Shown: positions 38,336 through 50,692, counted from the first letter of the stretch. The stretch: DNA of 64,000 nt from Sphingomonas paucimobilis NBRC 13935 (GCF_000739895.2 NZ_BBJS01000050.1:1-64000); one strand, 5' to 3'. The notes: generated from the sequence alone by a model not told the origin. Made by a program: numbers and translations.

Positions 38336-39040
38336 TCAGACCAGGAAGATGTCACCGGCGTGGATGACATGGGAAGCGCCATCCGCCAAGCCGAGCCGCA
38401 GCGCGCCGTCGCTCGCCAGCCCCTCGAACGCGCCCGTCAGCACCTGACCGTCGGGCAGTCGGGCGATCAGCGGCGTGCCGCGTGGATGCGCGCGCGCTTC
38501 CCAGCGTTCGATGACGGCCGACAACCCCGCCTCGCGCCAGATCGTCACCCAATGCGCCATGGCGTCGGCGAGCAATCCCTGCATCCTCGCGGGGGACACC
38601 TCGGCTCCATGATCCACCAACGCGGTGGTCGAGCGATCGGGCAGCTCCGGGGCGGATACCAGATTGATCCCCATGCCGATCACCACCGCATCGCCCGTGC
38701 GCTCCAGCAGGATACCGGACAGTTTGGCGCCATCGATCAGCAGATCATTGGGCCATTTGAGCGCCAGACGCGTGCCGATGTCGGGAAGGCAAGAGCGGAC
38801 CGCCGCCTCGATCGCCACGGCCGCGACCAGCGCCAGCGTGGCGGCCATCGGATCGCCCGGCCTGAGCCGTACCAGCGTCGATCCGTAAAAATTGCCGGAG
38901 GGCGAGGACCAGTCCCGCCCCTGGCGTCCGCGCCCCGCCGTCTGGCGGTCGGCGCGGAGCCAAAGACCGTCTTCGCCGCCCGCTTCCGCGAGCTGGCGAA
39001 GATCGGCATTGGTCGATCCCGTCTCCGGGACGTGCAGCAA
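38336..39040 (-). CDS. birA: Biotin-[acetyl-CoA-carboxylase] ligase (TTG start)
   Basis: Attaches biotin to the biotin carboxyl carrier protein. The 234-residue catalytic-type ligase includes ETGSTN, the biotinyl-AMP loop TAGRGRQGRDW and KWPNDLL. It lacks the N-terminal HTH of E. coli BirA, so it is not a repressor. The only start near the conserved beginning is TTG at 39040, five bases after the nuoN stop, which indicates translational coupling. Confidence 0.94.
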   Translation of the reverse strand: MLHVPETGSTNADLRQLAEAGGEDGLWLRADRQTAGRGRQGRDWSSPSGNFYGSTLVRLRPGDPMAATLALVAAVAIEAAVRSCLPDIGTRLALKWPNDLLIDGAKLSGILLERTGDAVVIGMGINLVSAPELPDRSTTALVDHGAEVSPARMQGLLADAMAHWVTIWREAGLSAVIERWEARAHPRGTPLIARLPDGQVLTGAFEGLASDGALRLGLADGASHVIHAGDIFLV

Positions 39041-39045
39041 TCGGC

Positions 39046-40506
39046 TCAGAACAGCGCCCGAGCGGCGGCCAGCGACCAGGCGCCGAGCAGCGGGATCGCC
39101 AGATAGCCGATCGGCGAGACAAACAGCGCCGACAGCGCGATCAGGCCGCTCTCGACCGGCTGGGCGTCATTGGCCCAGCTTCCGGCCGGCTCGTCGAAGA
39201 ACATCGTCTTGACGATGCGCAGGTAATAATAGGCACCGATCACCGAGGCGACGACACCGATCACCGCCAGCGGGAACAATCCCGCCGCGACCGCCGCATT
39301 GAACACCGCGAACTTGGCGTAGAAGCCGAGAAGCGGCGGGATGCCCGCGACCGAGAACATGAAGAACGCCATCGCCCAGGCCAGCGCCGGACGCGTCCGC
39401 GACAGGCCCGACAGGCTGGCGATCGACTCGAGCGGATTGCCGTTCTCGTCGCGCATGCGGATCACGATCAGGAACGCACCCAGCGTCATGATGACGTAGA
39501 TGGTTAGGTAGGTCAGCACCGCCGCGACACCCTGCGCCGTACCCGCCGCCAGACCGATCAGCGCGAAGCCGACATTGTTGATCGATGAATAGGCCAGCAG
39601 CCGCTTGATGTTGGTCTGCCCGATCGCCGCCACAGCGCCGAGGATGATCGACGCCAGCGCGGCGAAGGTCACGATCTGCTGCCACTGCTGCACCGCCGAG
39701 CCCATGGCCTCGACCGCGACGCGGATCGCCAGCGCGATCGCCGCGACCTTGGGGGCCGAAGCGAAGAAGGCGGTCACCGGGGTCGGCGCGCCTTCGTAGA
39801 CGTCCGGGGTCCACATGTGGAACGGCACCGCCGACATCTTGAACGCCAGGCCGGCGAACACGAACACCAGACCGAACATCAGCCCCAGCGAACGCGTGCC
39901 CATGACTGCGTCACGACCATAAGCACCCGCGATCTGCGCGAAGTCGGTCGAACCCGAGAAGCCGTAGACCAGCGAGATGCCGTAAAGCAGGATGCCCGAC
40001 GCCAGCGCGCCGAGAACGAAGTACTTCAGGCCCGCTTCGGCCGAACGCCCGTCGCGCCGCATGAAGCTCGCCAGCACATAGGCCGACAGGCTCTGCAGTT
40101 CGAGACCGACATAGAGCGTCAGCAGATCGCCCGCCGACACCATCATGCCCATGCCGACCGCCGAAAGCAGCATCAGCACCGGATATTCGGGACGCAGATC
40201 CTCACCCGGCGAACGGGCGAAGAAGCGCGGCGCCATGATGATCGCGACCGCGGTCGCCAGATAGATCAGCACCTTGGCGAACCCGGCAAAGCTATCCGCT
40301 CGGTACAGGCCATCAAACGCCACGCCGCCGGTAGTCGCCGGACCGGTCAGCGCCACCATGGCACCCGCCAGCACGAACACCGCCGCGATGGAGATGCCCC
40401 GGGTGGAGGCGGTTCCACCCCAGGCGGCGACGAGCATCAGCGCGATCGCGCCGAGGGTCAACACCAGCTCGGGCAGGACCATCAAAAGGTTCAACGAATA
40501 GCTCAT
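39046..40506 (-). CDS. nuoN: NADH-quinone oxidoreductase subunit N
   Basis: Antiporter-like proton-pumping membrane subunit of complex I. The 486-residue protein has about fourteen hydrophobic helices and the LLAYSSINNVGF signature of the Mrp/NuoL-M-N family. Its ATG overlaps the nuoM stop by one base. Last nuo gene; birA follows directly. Confidence 0.97.
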   Translation of the reverse strand: MSYSLNLLMVLPELVLTLGAIALMLVAAWGGTASTRGISIAAVFVLAGAMVALTGPATTGGVAFDGLYRADSFAGFAKVLIYLATAVAIIMAPRFFARSPGEDLRPEYPVLMLLSAVGMGMMVSAGDLLTLYVGLELQSLSAYVLASFMRRDGRSAEAGLKYFVLGALASGILLYGISLVYGFSGSTDFAQIAGAYGRDAVMGTRSLGLMFGLVFVFAGLAFKMSAVPFHMWTPDVYEGAPTPVTAFFASAPKVAAIALAIRVAVEAMGSAVQQWQQIVTFAALASIILGAVAAIGQTNIKRLLAYSSINNVGFALIGLAAGTAQGVAAVLTYLTIYVIMTLGAFLIVIRMRDENGNPLESIASLSGLSRTRPALAWAMAFFMFSVAGIPPLLGFYAKFAVFNAAVAAGLFPLAVIGVVASVIGAYYYLRIVKTMFFDEPAGSWANDAQPVESGLIALSALFVSPIGYLAIPLLGAWSLAAARALF

Positions 40507-42056
40507 CAGTGCGCCTCCCCGTGCGCAGCTTGGTGCTCAGGGGCATGGGTGGTGGCGAGCGCGGGGTTGCCGGCGGTCGGACGGCTGTCCGAACCCGGGT
40601 TCGCCCGGTCGATCCGCTGGAGCAGGATCGTCACGTCCTTGCGCATCGGCGCCAGGAAGCTTTCCGGGTACACACCCATCCACAGCGTCACCGCCGCGAT
40701 CGGGGCGAGCAGCCATAGCTCGCGCGCCGACAGGTCGGGCATCGCCGCCACCTCGTCCGACTTGATCTCGCCATAGGCGACGCGCCGGTAAAGATAGAGC
40801 ATGTATGCCGCACCCAAGATGATGCCGGTGGTGCACAGCAGCGCGGTCCAGGTCGACACCTGATAGGTGCCCATCAGCGACAGGAACTCCGCGACGAAGC
40901 CGCTGGTACCCGGCAGACCGATCGACGCCATGGTGAAGAACAGGAACAGCACGGCATATTTCGGCATGTTGATCGACAGCCCGCCGTAGCGCGCGATCTC
41001 ACGGGTGTGCAGCCGGTCATAGATGACGCCGACGCACAGGAAGAGCGCGCCCGACACCAGACCGTGGCTGAGCATCATGATCATCGCGCCCTCGATGCCC
41101 TGCTGGTTGAAGGCATAGAGACCGATGGTCACGATCGCCATGTGCGCCACCGACGAATAGGCGATCAGCTTCTTCATGTCGGACTGCACCAGCGCGACCA
41201 GCGAGGCGTAGATCACGGCGACGGCCGACAGCGCGAAGATCAACCAAGTCAGCTGTCCGCTCGCCTCCGGGAACATCGGTAGCAGGAAGCGCAGGAAGCC
41301 ATAGCCGCCCAGCTTCAGCAGCACGCCTGCCAGGATGACCGAACCCGCCGTCGGCGCCTGCACGTGCGCGTCGGGAAGCCAGGTGTGGACCGGCCACATC
41401 GGCATCTTGACCGCGAACGAGGCGAAGAAGGCGATCCACAACCAGGTCTGGACCGAGGCCGGGAAGTCATAGGCGAGCAGCGCCGGGATCGAGGTCGTGC
41501 CCGCCGTGCGCGCCATATACAGCATCGCGACGAACATGAGGAGCGAGCCGAGCAGCGTGTACAGGAAGAACTTGTACGACGCGTAGATGCGGTTCGCCCC
41601 GCCCCAGATGCCGATGATCAGATACATCGGGATCAGGCCGGCTTCGAAGAAGACGTAGAAGAGGAACAGGTCCTGCGCCGCGAAGGTGCCGATCATCAGC
41701 ACCTCCGTGAACAGGAACAGGCCCATATATTCGGGCACCCGCTTGTCGATCGCGCGCCAGCTGGCGCCGATGCAGATCGGCATCAGGAACACGCTGAGCA
41801 TGATCAGCAGAAGCGCGAAGCCGTCGATGCCGAGCGACCAGCCGAACGGGCCGAAGATGCCCGGGGCATGCTCGACGAACTGCCACTGCGCGCCGCCGAC
41901 ATCGAACTGCGTCCAGAGCACGATGCCCAGGGCGAAGTCGATCAGCGTGGCGGCGAGCGCCAGCATGCGCGCGCCGTTCGCGTTGAGGAAAAGGCAGGCG
42001 ATCGCGGCAACAGCCGGGACCGCCAGCATGACGGAGAGGATCGGGAAGCCCTGCAT
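40506..42056 (-). CDS. nuoM: NADH-quinone oxidoreductase subunit M
   Basis: Antiporter-like membrane subunit of complex I, 516 residues, with LIAYSSVAHM and the conserved lysine/glutamate-bearing helices of the family. The ATG at 42056 is preferred; a GTG lies one codon upstream at 42059. Eight bases or fewer from the nuoL stop, so coupled. Confidence 0.97.
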   Translation of the reverse strand: MQGFPILSVMLAVPAVAAIACLFLNANGARMLALAATLIDFALGIVLWTQFDVGGAQWQFVEHAPGIFGPFGWSLGIDGFALLLIMLSVFLMPICIGASWRAIDKRVPEYMGLFLFTEVLMIGTFAAQDLFLFYVFFEAGLIPMYLIIGIWGGANRIYASYKFFLYTLLGSLLMFVAMLYMARTAGTTSIPALLAYDFPASVQTWLWIAFFASFAVKMPMWPVHTWLPDAHVQAPTAGSVILAGVLLKLGGYGFLRFLLPMFPEASGQLTWLIFALSAVAVIYASLVALVQSDMKKLIAYSSVAHMAIVTIGLYAFNQQGIEGAMIMMLSHGLVSGALFLCVGVIYDRLHTREIARYGGLSINMPKYAVLFLFFTMASIGLPGTSGFVAEFLSLMGTYQVSTWTALLCTTGIILGAAYMLYLYRRVAYGEIKSDEVAAMPDLSARELWLLAPIAAVTLWMGVYPESFLAPMRKDVTILLQRIDRANPGSDSRPTAGNPALATTHAPEHQAAHGEAH

Positions 42057-42063
42057 CACGCGA

Positions 42064-44184
42064 TCAACCCAAAATGGCCCAGGTGACGGCCGCGGTCAGG
42101 CCGATCAACATGACGAAGGCATAGCTGTAGAGATATCCCGTCTGGAAGCGCGCCGCACCCTTGCTGCCCTGCTGGATAAGCCAGGCAACGCCGTTGGGGC
42201 CGAAGCGGTCGATCGTCTTCTCGTCGCCACGGTGCCACAGGAACCGGCCGATCGCGAAGGCGGGGCGCACGAAGAGGAAATGGTAGATCTCGTCGAAATA
42301 CCATTTGTTGAGGAGGAAGCGGTACAGGATGCGGAACTCGTCCGCGAACTTGGCCGGGAACTCCGGTGCACGGATATAGGTCAGATACGCGGTCAGCAGA
42401 CCAAGCAGCATCACCACCGTCGCCGACAGCTTCACCCACACCGGCACGCCATGCATCGAGTGCATCAGGTGCTCGTTGAAGGCGATCGCACCCTTCCAAT
42501 AGGTCTCGCCTGATTCCGGCTCGATGAACCAGCCGTGGAAGACGAAACCCGCCGCGATCGCGCCGATCGACAGGACGATCAGCGGGATCAGCATGACCAG
42601 CGGGCTCTCATGCGGGTGATAGCCACCGGTGCCCTCCGGCAGATCGGTGTGCGCCGCACCGTGCACGCTCGGTTCGTCACCGGCGTCTTCGGCATGGGCG
42701 ACGTTGTGATGCGCCTCGTCATGATGATGCGCGTCATGAGCATGGGCATGATCGTCATGACCGTGGCCATGCGCGTCGTGCAGCGCGTGCTGGATATGCT
42801 CCGACCCGGTCCAGCGCGGCTTGCCCCAGAAAGTCAGGAACATCAGGCGCCACGAATAGAAGCTGGTCAGCAGCGCGGCGATCACGCCCGCCCAGAAGGC
42901 GAAGCCCGAACCACCGGCATAAGCGACTTCGATGATCGCGTCCTTCGAATGGAAGCCCGCGAAGCCGAACGCCATCGGATTGCCGAACAGAGCCGGGATA
43001 CCAACGCCGGTGATCGCCAGCGTACCCATCATCATCGCCCAGAAGGTGAGCGGGATGTGGCGACGCAGACCACCATAATACCGCATGTCCTGCTCGTGAT
43101 GCATCGCATGGATCACCGAGCCCGCCCCCAGGAACAGCAGCGCCTTGAAGAAGGCGTGCGTGAACAGGTGGAACATCGCTGCGCCATAGGCACCGACGCC
43201 TGCCGCGAAGAACATGTAACCGAGCTGCGAACAGGTCGAATAGGCGATGACACGCTTGATGTCGGTCTGCACCGTACCGATCGTCGCGGCGAAGAAGCAG
43301 GTGCAGGCACCCACCACCGTCACCACGCCCAGTGCGGTCGGCGAGGTTTCAAACATCGGCGACAGGCGGCACACCATGAACACGCCGGCGGTCACCATGG
43401 TCGCCGCGTGGATCAGCGCCGACACCGGGGTCGGGCCTTCCATCGCGTCCGGCAGCCAGGTGTGGAGCCCGAGCTGCGCCGACTTGCCCATCGCGCCGAC
43501 GAACAGCAGCAGGCAGAGCACGGTCATCGTGTCGAAGCGATAGCCCAGGAAACCGATGGTCGAACCCGCCATGCCCGGCGCGGCGGCCAGGATCGCCGGG
43601 ATCGAGACGGTCCCGAACACCAGGAAGGTGCCGAAGATGCCGAGCATGAAACCGAGGTCGCCGACGCGGTTGACGACGAACGCCTTGATCGCGGCGGCAT
43701 TGGCCGAAGGCTTGCGGAACCAGAAGCCGATCAGCAGGTAGGACGCGAGACCCACGCCTTCCCAGCCGAAGAACATCTGGACCAGATTGTCCGCCGTCAC
43801 GAGCATCAGCATCGCGAAGGTGAAGAGGCAGAGATAGGCGAAGAAGCGCGGCTGATCCGGCTCCTCGCTCATATAGCCCCAGCTATAGAGGTGGACGAGT
43901 GCAGATACGCTGGTGATGACCACCAGCATGATCGCGGTCAGCGAGTCGACGCGCAGCGCCCAGTCGACCGACATGGTGCCGCTGGTGATCCAGTGGAGCA
44001 CCGGCGTGACCGTCGCGACGCTATGGCCCGACAGATAGCCGATGAAGATCGGCCATGACAGCGCGCAGGAAATGAACAGCGCGCCGGTCGTGACGACCTT
44101 GGCGGGCACGTTCCCGATGGCCTTGTTGCCGAACCCCGCAATGGCGGCGGCCAGCAACGGCAGGAAGACGATAGCGAGGATCAA
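42064..44184 (-). CDS. nuoL: NADH-quinone oxidoreductase subunit L (TTG start, His-rich insert)
   Basis: Distal proton-pumping subunit of complex I with the long lateral helix at its C terminus. 706 residues, longer than E. coli NuoL (613). The extra length is largely a hydrophilic loop at about residues 462-520 containing 15 histidines in 35 residues. [13 protein letters not shown] marks the family. The start is TTG at 44184, with AAGGGG about nine bases upstream; no in-frame ATG exists at the proper position. Confidence 0.95.
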   Translation of the reverse strand: MILAIVFLPLLAAAIAGFGNKAIGNVPAKVVTTGALFISCALSWPIFIGYLSGHSVATVTPVLHWITSGTMSVDWALRVDSLTAIMLVVITSVSALVHLYSWGYMSEEPDQPRFFAYLCLFTFAMLMLVTADNLVQMFFGWEGVGLASYLLIGFWFRKPSANAAAIKAFVVNRVGDLGFMLGIFGTFLVFGTVSIPAILAAAPGMAGSTIGFLGYRFDTMTVLCLLLFVGAMGKSAQLGLHTWLPDAMEGPTPVSALIHAATMVTAGVFMVCRLSPMFETSPTALGVVTVVGACTCFFAATIGTVQTDIKRVIAYSTCSQLGYMFFAAGVGAYGAAMFHLFTHAFFKALLFLGAGSVIHAMHHEQDMRYYGGLRRHIPLTFWAMMMGTLAITGVGIPALFGNPMAFGFAGFHSKDAIIEVAYAGGSGFAFWAGVIAALLTSFYSWRLMFLTFWGKPRWTGSEHIQHALHDAHGHGHDDHAHAHDAHHHDEAHHNVAHAEDAGDEPSVHGAAHTDLPEGTGGYHPHESPLVMLIPLIVLSIGAIAAGFVFHGWFIEPESGETYWKGAIAFNEHLMHSMHGVPVWVKLSATVVMLLGLLTAYLTYIRAPEFPAKFADEFRILYRFLLNKWYFDEIYHFLFVRPAFAIGRFLWHRGDEKTIDRFGPNGVAWLIQQGSKGAARFQTGYLYSYAFVMLIGLTAAVTWAILG

Positions 44185-44189
44185 CCCGA

Positions 44190-44498
44190 TTACCCCTTCA
44201 TCCGGTTGACGTCGTCGACCGCGATGGTGCCGCGGCCACGGAAATAGATGACCAGGATCGCCAGACCGATCGCCGATTCACCGGCGGCCACGGTCAGCAC
44301 GAACATGGCGAAGACCTGACCCACCAGATCCTGAAGCGCGGCCGAGAAGGCGACGAGGTTCAGGTTCACGGCGAGCAGGATAAGTTCGATCGCCATGAGG
44401 ATGACGATCAGGTTCTTCCGGTTGAGGAAGATACCCAGCACCCCCATGGTGAACAGGATCGCCGCGACGACCAGATAATGGACGAGACCGATCGTCAC
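44190..44498 (-). CDS. nuoK: NADH-quinone oxidoreductase subunit K (GTG start)
   Basis: Small three-helix membrane subunit of complex I, 102 residues, with conserved membrane glutamates in [13 protein letters not shown] and [11 protein letters not shown]. The start is GTG at 44498, overlapping the nuoJ stop as GTGA. Confidence 0.96.
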   Translation of the reverse strand: MTIGLVHYLVVAAILFTMGVLGIFLNRKNLIVILMAIELILLAVNLNLVAFSAALQDLVGQVFAMFVLTVAAGESAIGLAILVIYFRGRGTIAVDDVNRMKG

Positions 44499-45106
44499 AG
44501 TTCCACCCCCTGCCCGATGGGCTGATTGATGTTGCGGATCGCTTCATGCGGCTGCCGCGCATTCTGCTTGGCGATGTTCTGCGGACGGACGCCGCCGCGC
44601 TTGCGATGCGTGAGCACGATCGCGCCGATCATCGCGACGAGCAGGACCAGACCCGCACCCTCGAAGATGAACAGATAGCGCGTGTACAGCAGGTTGCCGA
44701 TCGCCTGGATGTTGGACACCTCCGGCGCGATCGGGGCCGCGCGGGCCGCCAATTGCACGCCGCCGACGCTCCACGCCTGGAACGCGATGATGACCTCGGC
44801 CAGCAGCGCGACCGCGAGCGCCAGGCCCAGCGGCAGGTAGCGCGCAAAGCCCGCCCGCATCGCCGCGACCTCGATATCGAGCATCATGACGACGAAGAGG
44901 AACAGCACCGCGACCGCGCCCACATAGACGATGACGAGCAGCATCGCGATGAACTCGGCCCCGCACAGCACCATGAGGCCCGCGGCGTTGAAGAACGCCA
45001 GGATCAGCCACATGACCGAGTGCACCGGATTGCGCGACGCGATCGTGAGCCCTGCGGACACGATCACCACGGTCGCGAAAATATAGAAGGCGATAGCCTG
45101 TATCAC
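44495..45106 (-). CDS. nuoJ: NADH-quinone oxidoreductase subunit J (GTG start)
   Basis: Five-helix membrane subunit of complex I, 203 residues, with [19 protein letters not shown] typical of the family. The start is GTG at 45106. A ~50-base gap separates it from nuoI. Confidence 0.95.
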   Translation of the reverse strand: MIQAIAFYIFATVVIVSAGLTIASRNPVHSVMWLILAFFNAAGLMVLCGAEFIAMLLVIVYVGAVAVLFLFVVMMLDIEVAAMRAGFARYLPLGLALAVALLAEVIIAFQAWSVGGVQLAARAAPIAPEVSNIQAIGNLLYTRYLFIFEGAGLVLLVAMIGAIVLTHRKRGGVRPQNIAKQNARQPHEAIRNINQPIGQGVEL

Positions 45107-45155
45107 TGCCTGTCAGGCCCCTTTTCTGTCCGCCCCGAACCGTTGGTCGCGGGCT

Positions 45156-45641
45156 TTAACGGTACGGCGCATCGGCGGCAAGGTTCGCCGCGATCGCGCT
45201 TTCCCAGCGGTCACCGTTATCGAGCAACTTCGACTTGTCGTAGATCAGCTCTTCGCGGGTCTCGGTCGAAAATTCGAAGTTCGGACCCTCGACGATGGCG
45301 TCCACGGGGCAAGCCTCCTGGCACAGCCCGCAATAGATGCACTTGGTCATGTCGATGTCGTAGCGCGTCGTGCGGCGACTGCCGTCGTCGCGGGGTTCCG
45401 CCTCGATCGTGATCGCCTGGGCGGGGCAGATCGCCTCGCACAGCTTGCACGCGATGCACCGCTCCTCGCCATTGGGATAGCGACGCAGCGCGTGCTCACC
45501 CCGGAAGCGCGGAGAGATCGGGTTCTTCTCGTACGGATAGTTGATCGTCGCCTTCGGCTTGAAGAAGTAGCGAAGGGTCAGCGCATGGCCCTTCACGAAC
45601 TCCCACAGCGTAAAAGCCTTGACGTACTGAGCGACGCTCAT
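45156..45641 (-). CDS. nuoI: NADH-quinone oxidoreductase subunit I
   Basis: Ferredoxin-like subunit carrying two [4Fe-4S] clusters that relay electrons to the quinone module. 161 residues with [12 protein letters not shown] and [12 protein letters not shown]. The start at 45641 overlaps the nuoH stop (ATGA); a longer open frame upstream is only a shadow of nuoH. Confidence 0.97.
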   Translation of the reverse strand: MSVAQYVKAFTLWEFVKGHALTLRYFFKPKATINYPYEKNPISPRFRGEHALRRYPNGEERCIACKLCEAICPAQAITIEAEPRDDGSRRTTRYDIDMTKCIYCGLCQEACPVDAIVEGPNFEFSTETREELIYDKSKLLDNGDRWESAIAANLAADAPYR

Positions 45642-46693
45642 GCCGGAACTCCCACGCGCGCATACATCAGCACGCCAGACACCAAGAATACCCAGAACAA
45701 CGACACCGGCAGGAACACCTTCCAGCCCAGCCGCATCAGCTGGTCGTACCGGTAGCGCGGTACGGTCGCCTTCACCCAGGAAAACACGAAGAAGAAGAAG
45801 CACATCTTCAGCAGCAGCCAGACGATGCCCGGCACGGCGTAAAGCGGCGCCCAGTCCAGCGGCGGCAGATAGCCACCCCAGAACAGGATCGCGTTCAGCG
45901 CGCACATCAGGATGACGTTGGCATACTCACCCAGCCAGAACAGCGCGAACGACATCGAGCTATATTCGGTCTGGTAGCCGGCGACGAGCTCCGACTCCGC
46001 TTCGGTCAGGTCGAAGGGCGCGCGCTGCGTCTCGGCCAGCGCCGAGATGAAGAACATCACCGCCATCGGGAACAGCAGCGGGTTCAAGAAGAAGCCGTTG
46101 ACCGGAATGCCCAGCACGCTCTTCTGCGCCTCGACGATGTCGGTCAGGTTGAAGCTGCCCGCCCACATCACGACAGAAATCAGGATGAAACCGATCGCGA
46201 CTTCATAGGACACCATCTGCGCGGCCGCACGAAGCGCCGAGTAGAAGGGATATTTCGAGTTCGATGCCCAGCCCGACAGGATCACGCCGTAGACGCCCAG
46301 CGACGAGGCGGCGAGGACATAGAGCAGGCCGACATTGATGTCGGCGACGACCACGCCCGGTTGGAACGGCACCACCGCCCAGACGATCAGCGCGACCGTG
46401 AAGGTGATGATCGGCGCCAGCAGGAACAGCCCGCGATTGGCGGCGGCCGGAACGATGGTTTCCTGCAGGAAGACCTTCAGACCGTCGGCGAACGACTGGA
46501 GCAGACCGAAGGGGCCGACGACGTTCGGACCACGGCGCAGCGCCATCGCCGCCCAGATCTTGCGGTCGACATAGATGACCATCGCCACCGCCAGCATCAG
46601 CGGCAGGGCGATCGCCAGAATCCCGACCAGCGTCGCGATCGTCCAGGCCCAGCCATAGGGAAGGCCGAGCGTCGTGTTGAAAAACGCGGTCAC
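45638..46693 (-). CDS. nuoH: NADH-quinone oxidoreductase subunit H (GTG start)
   Basis: Membrane subunit that forms the quinone-binding cavity with NuoB and NuoD. 351 residues, about eight helices, with [19 protein letters not shown], the conserved quinone-site loop. The start is GTG at 46693, overlapping the nuoG stop as GTGA. Confidence 0.97.
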   Translation of the reverse strand: MTAFFNTTLGLPYGWAWTIATLVGILAIALPLMLAVAMVIYVDRKIWAAMALRRGPNVVGPFGLLQSFADGLKVFLQETIVPAAANRGLFLLAPIITFTVALIVWAVVPFQPGVVVADINVGLLYVLAASSLGVYGVILSGWASNSKYPFYSALRAAAQMVSYEVAIGFILISVVMWAGSFNLTDIVEAQKSVLGIPVNGFFLNPLLFPMAVMFFISALAETQRAPFDLTEAESELVAGYQTEYSSMSFALFWLGEYANVILMCALNAILFWGGYLPPLDWAPLYAVPGIVWLLLKMCFFFFVFSWVKATVPRYRYDQLMRLGWKVFLPVSLFWVFLVSGVLMYARVGVPA

Positions 46694-48708
46694 TCCGCTG
46701 CCTCCGCATAGCTCTCACCATGGACCAGTTCGGCCGAGCAGCGCTGCATCGTCGGGCTGGCGCGGCAGATCGCGTTGGTGAGGTAGAAGTCCTTGATCGG
46801 ATAGCCCTCGAGCGTGCCGGACGCGGTCGCGTTCAGCGACGGCGCGGCCCAATCGAAGGTCACGAGGCCGACCTGGCCCAGCGCGGGAACCTCTGCGGCC
46901 ATCGCGGCGCGCAGTTCGTCCAGCGTGTCGAAGCTCAGGGTCTGGCCGAGCACTTCGGACAGCGCGCGGAAGATCGTCCAGTCGTCCCGCGCGTCGCCCG
47001 GTGCGAACACCGCACGGTCGCCGCGCTGCACCCGGCCTTCCAGATTGACCCAGGTGCCCGACTTCTCGGCATAGGTCGCGCCCGGCAGGATGACATCGGC
47101 ATGATGCGCACCCTTGTCGCCATGATGGCCGACGAACACCTTGAAGCTGCTGCCGAACTTGGCGAAGTCGACCTCGTCGGCGCCCAGGAAGAAGGCGAGC
47201 TTCGGCGCGGCCGCGACCACGTCGGCGATGCCGCCCTTCTGCGCGTAACCGAGCATCAGGCCGCCCATGCGCGCGGCCGCCATGTGGACGACATTATAGC
47301 CGTTCCAGGCCGAGCCATCTTCCAGCGTCCGCACCAGATTGAACTGGTCGACCAGCTTCAGGCTCGCGCCATGCGCGCCCTTCAGTGCAGCGCCACCGAC
47401 GATCACCATCGGACGGGCGGCCTTGCCGAACAGTTCGGCCACCGTGTCGGGCAGGTTGCCCAGCACCGACAGATCGGCACCCAGCCACTCGACCTTGTAG
47501 GTCAGATCGGTTTCGGGGCCGATCGCGAAGACCTTGGCACCCTTCTTGATCGCCTTGCGGATACGGGTGTTCACCAGCGGCGCTTCCCAGCGCAGATTGG
47601 TGCCGATCAGCAGGATCGCATCGGCGCGCTCGACGCCCGCGATGGTCGTGTTGAAATTGACCGCGGCCAGGCTCGACACGTCATAGTCCATGCCGGTCTG
47701 ACGGCCCTCGAGCAACGTCGAGCCCATCTTCGCCAGCAGCGCCTTGGCGGCGAACATCGTCTCGCAATCGACCAGATCACCGGCGATGGCGGCGACGCTC
47801 GAACCGGCATTCACGTCACGGATCGCGGCGAACGCCTCGTCCCAGGTCGCGGGCACCAGCTTGCCGTCGCGGCGGATGAACGGACGGTCGAGACGACGAC
47901 GGACCAGGCCGTCGATCGCGTGACGCGTCTTGTCGCTCGCCCACTCCTCATTCACCTCGTCGTTGATGCGCGGCACGCAGCGCAGCACCTGACGACCCCG
48001 GCTGTCGAGGCGGATGTTGGTGCCGACCGCGTCCATCACGTCGATGGCGAGCGTCTTCTTCAGCTCCCAGGGACGCGCCTCGAACGCATAGGGCTTGGAC
48101 GTCAGCGCGCCCACCGGACACAGGTCGACGACATTGCCCGACAGTTCGCTCGTAACCGCATGTTCGAGGTACGAGGTGATCTGCATATTCTCGCCGCGAT
48201 AGATCGCGCCGATTTCCTCCACGCCCGCGACCTCTTCGGCGAAGCGGACGCAGCGGGTGCACTGGATGCAGCGGGTCATGACCGTCTTGACGATCGGACC
48301 CATATATTTCTCGGTGACGGCCCGCTTGTTCTCGTCATAGCGGCTATGGCCCTTGCCATAGGCCATGGACTGGTCCTGCAGGTCGCACTCGCCGCCCTGA
48401 TCGCAGATCGGGCAGTCTAGCGGGTGGTTGATGAGCAGGAATTCCATCACGCCTTCGCGCGCGGCCTTCACCATCGGGGTGGTGGTGAAGATTTCCTGAT
48501 TGTCCGCCGCCGGAAGCGCGCACGACGCCTGCGGCTTGGGGGGCCCAGGCTTCACCTCGACCAGGCACATGCGGCAATTGCCCGCGATGGACAGCCGCTC
48601 ATGATAGCAGAAGCGCGGGATTTCCTTGCCCGCAAGCTCGCAGGCCTGCAGCACGGTGGCGCCCTGGGGCACCTCGATCTCGACGCCGTCGACTTTGACC
48701 TTAGGCAT
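46690..48708 (-). CDS. nuoG: NADH-quinone oxidoreductase subunit G
   Basis: Large peripheral Fe-S subunit of complex I, 672 residues. The N-terminal 2Fe-2S domain has CYHE...[23 protein letters not shown] and [10 protein letters not shown] bind further clusters; a molybdopterin-oxidoreductase-like domain follows. The ATG at 48708 overlaps the nuoF stop (TAATG). Confidence 0.96.
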   Translation of the reverse strand: MPKVKVDGVEIEVPQGATVLQACELAGKEIPRFCYHERLSIAGNCRMCLVEVKPGPPKPQASCALPAADNQEIFTTTPMVKAAREGVMEFLLINHPLDCPICDQGGECDLQDQSMAYGKGHSRYDENKRAVTEKYMGPIVKTVMTRCIQCTRCVRFAEEVAGVEEIGAIYRGENMQITSYLEHAVTSELSGNVVDLCPVGALTSKPYAFEARPWELKKTLAIDVMDAVGTNIRLDSRGRQVLRCVPRINDEVNEEWASDKTRHAIDGLVRRRLDRPFIRRDGKLVPATWDEAFAAIRDVNAGSSVAAIAGDLVDCETMFAAKALLAKMGSTLLEGRQTGMDYDVSSLAAVNFNTTIAGVERADAILLIGTNLRWEAPLVNTRIRKAIKKGAKVFAIGPETDLTYKVEWLGADLSVLGNLPDTVAELFGKAARPMVIVGGAALKGAHGASLKLVDQFNLVRTLEDGSAWNGYNVVHMAAARMGGLMLGYAQKGGIADVVAAAPKLAFFLGADEVDFAKFGSSFKVFVGHHGDKGAHHADVILPGATYAEKSGTWVNLEGRVQRGDRAVFAPGDARDDWTIFRALSEVLGQTLSFDTLDELRAAMAAEVPALGQVGLVTFDWAAPSLNATASGTLEGYPIKDFYLTNAICRASPTMQRCSAELVHGESYAEAAE

Positions 48709-50018
48709 TATTCGGCAGCTTCCATCATCGGGGCGTTGCCGCCCGTCTCGCCTTTGCGTTCGCGAATGCGGCGTTCCATCTCCGGGCGGAAGTGGCGGAT
48801 CAAGCCCTGGATCGGCCAGGCCGCCGCGTCGCCCAGCGCGCAGATGGTGTGGCCTTCGACCTGCTTCGTCACCTGGAACAGCGTGTCGATCTCGGAGACG
48901 TCGGCATCGCCGGTACGCATCCGCTCCATCACGCGCCACATCCAGCCGGTGCCTTCACGGCACGGCGTGCACTGGCCGCAGCTCTCATGCTTGTAGAAAT
49001 AGGACAGGCGGCTGATCGCCCGGACGATGTCGGTCGACTTGTCCATGACAATGACCGCCGCCGTGCCGAGGCCCGATCCGACCGCCTTCAGGCCGTCGAA
49101 GTCCATCGGCGCGTCCATGATCTCGGCGGCGGGCACCAAAGGCACCGACGAGCCGCCCGGGATCACCGCGAGCAGATTGTCCCAGCCGCCACGGATACCG
49201 CCGCAATGCCGCTCGATCAGCTCGCGAAAGCTGATCGACATGCTTTCCTCGACCACGCAGGGGCGATCGACATGGCCGGAAATCTGGAAGAGCTTGGTAC
49301 CCTTGTTGTTCTCGCGCCCAAAGGAGGAGAACCACTCGGCCCCGCGCCGCAGGATCGTCGGCGCGACCGCGATCGACTCGACGTTGTTGACCGTGGTCGG
49401 GCAGCCATAAAGGCCCGCACCAGCCGGGAAAGGCGGCTTGAGGCGCGGCTGGCCCTTCTTGCCCTCCAGGCTTTCGATCATCGCGGTCTCTTCGCCGCAG
49501 ATATAGGCGCCCGCACCGCGATGGACGAAGACGTCGAAGTCATAACCCGAGCCGCAGGCATTCTTGCCCAGGAAGCCCCGGTCGTACGCTTCGGCGACCG
49601 CCGCGAACAGCGTCTCGGCCTCGCGGATATATTCGCCGCGAATATATATATAGGCCGCCCGCGCGCGCATCGCGAAGCCCGCGACCAGCGCGCCCTCGAT
49701 CAGCTTGTGCGGATCGTGGCGGATGATCTCGCGGTCCTTGCACGAACCGGGCTCGGACTCGTCGGCGTTGATGACCAGGAAGCTCGGCCGGTCGGGGCGC
49801 GGTTCCTTTGGCATGAAGCTCCACTTCATACCGGTCGGGAAGCCCGCACCGCCGCGCCCGCGCAGACCCGACGCCTTGATGACGTCGATGATCTTGTCCT
49901 GGCCCAGCTCGAGCAGCGCCTTGGTATTGTCCCAATCGCCGCGCTTCATCGCCGCGTCGACGTTCCACGGCTGATAGCCGTAGAGATTGGTGAAAATGCG
50001 GTCCTTGTCAGCGAGCAT
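48708..50018 (-). CDS. nuoF: NADH-quinone oxidoreductase subunit F
   Basis: NADH- and FMN-binding subunit, 436 residues, with [13 protein letters not shown] (NADH/FMN) and the [4Fe-4S] site [12 protein letters not shown]. Start at 50018 overlaps the nuoE stop (TAATG). Confidence 0.97.
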   Translation of the reverse strand: MLADKDRIFTNLYGYQPWNVDAAMKRGDWDNTKALLELGQDKIIDVIKASGLRGRGGAGFPTGMKWSFMPKEPRPDRPSFLVINADESEPGSCKDREIIRHDPHKLIEGALVAGFAMRARAAYIYIRGEYIREAETLFAAVAEAYDRGFLGKNACGSGYDFDVFVHRGAGAYICGEETAMIESLEGKKGQPRLKPPFPAGAGLYGCPTTVNNVESIAVAPTILRRGAEWFSSFGRENNKGTKLFQISGHVDRPCVVEESMSISFRELIERHCGGIRGGWDNLLAVIPGGSSVPLVPAAEIMDAPMDFDGLKAVGSGLGTAAVIVMDKSTDIVRAISRLSYFYKHESCGQCTPCREGTGWMWRVMERMRTGDADVSEIDTLFQVTKQVEGHTICALGDAAAWPIQGLIRHFRPEMERRIRERKGETGGNAPMMEAAE

Positions 50019-50692
50019 TATGCGCCCCACTCCCCGCGATAGTCGTGATTGTCGCCGACCATGGCGGTCAGCGTGGTCGGACCGCCCAGCGGCTCGACCG
50101 TGTGGCGACCCGGCTCCTGCGTGCCGGTCTTGGGGCTCTCGCCCCGGGCCAGCGCTTCCAGGATCGTGACCGTGCGGTCGTAATCCAGATCCTCGAAATT
50201 GTCGTCGTTGATCTGCACCATCGGCGCGGAGGCGCAATTGCCCATGCACTCGACCTCGGTCAGCGTGAACAGGCCGTCGGGCGTCGTCTTGCCCTTGATC
50301 AGGCCCTTGTTCTTGCACGCCGCCAGCACGTCGTCCGACCCGCGCAGCATGCAAGGCGTCGTGCCGCACACCTGAACGTGATAGCGGCCGACCGGCGCGA
50401 GGTTGAACATCGTATAGAAGGTCGCGACCTCGTAGATGCGCATATAGGCGACGCCGAGCTGACGCGCGACGAACTCGATCACCGGGACCGGCAGCCAGCC
50501 TTGCGTCTGCGTCTCCGCCCCCACCTGGCGCTGCGCCAGATCGAGGAACGGGATCGAGCACGACTGCTCGCGACCCTTCGGATAGCGCGCGAGGATCTCG
50601 TTCGCCTTGCGCTGGTTCTCGTCGGTCCAGGCGAAATTGCCCCAGCGGGCACGAACTTCCGCCTCATCGGGAATGTTGGGTGCTTCAGCCAT
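50018..50692 (-). CDS. nuoE: NADH-quinone oxidoreductase subunit E
   Basis: Thioredoxin-like [2Fe-2S] subunit, 224 residues, with the cysteine set in CGTTPCML and [10 protein letters not shown]. The ATG at 50692 overlaps the stop of the small membrane gene upstream (TAATG), so it is coupled to that gene rather than to nuoD directly. Confidence 0.96.
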   Translation of the reverse strand: MAEAPNIPDEAEVRARWGNFAWTDENQRKANEILARYPKGREQSCSIPFLDLAQRQVGAETQTQGWLPVPVIEFVARQLGVAYMRIYEVATFYTMFNLAPVGRYHVQVCGTTPCMLRGSDDVLAACKNKGLIKGKTTPDGLFTLTEVECMGNCASAPMVQINDDNFEDLDYDRTVTILEALARGESPKTGTQEPGRHTVEPLGGPTTLTAMVGDNHDYRGEWGA

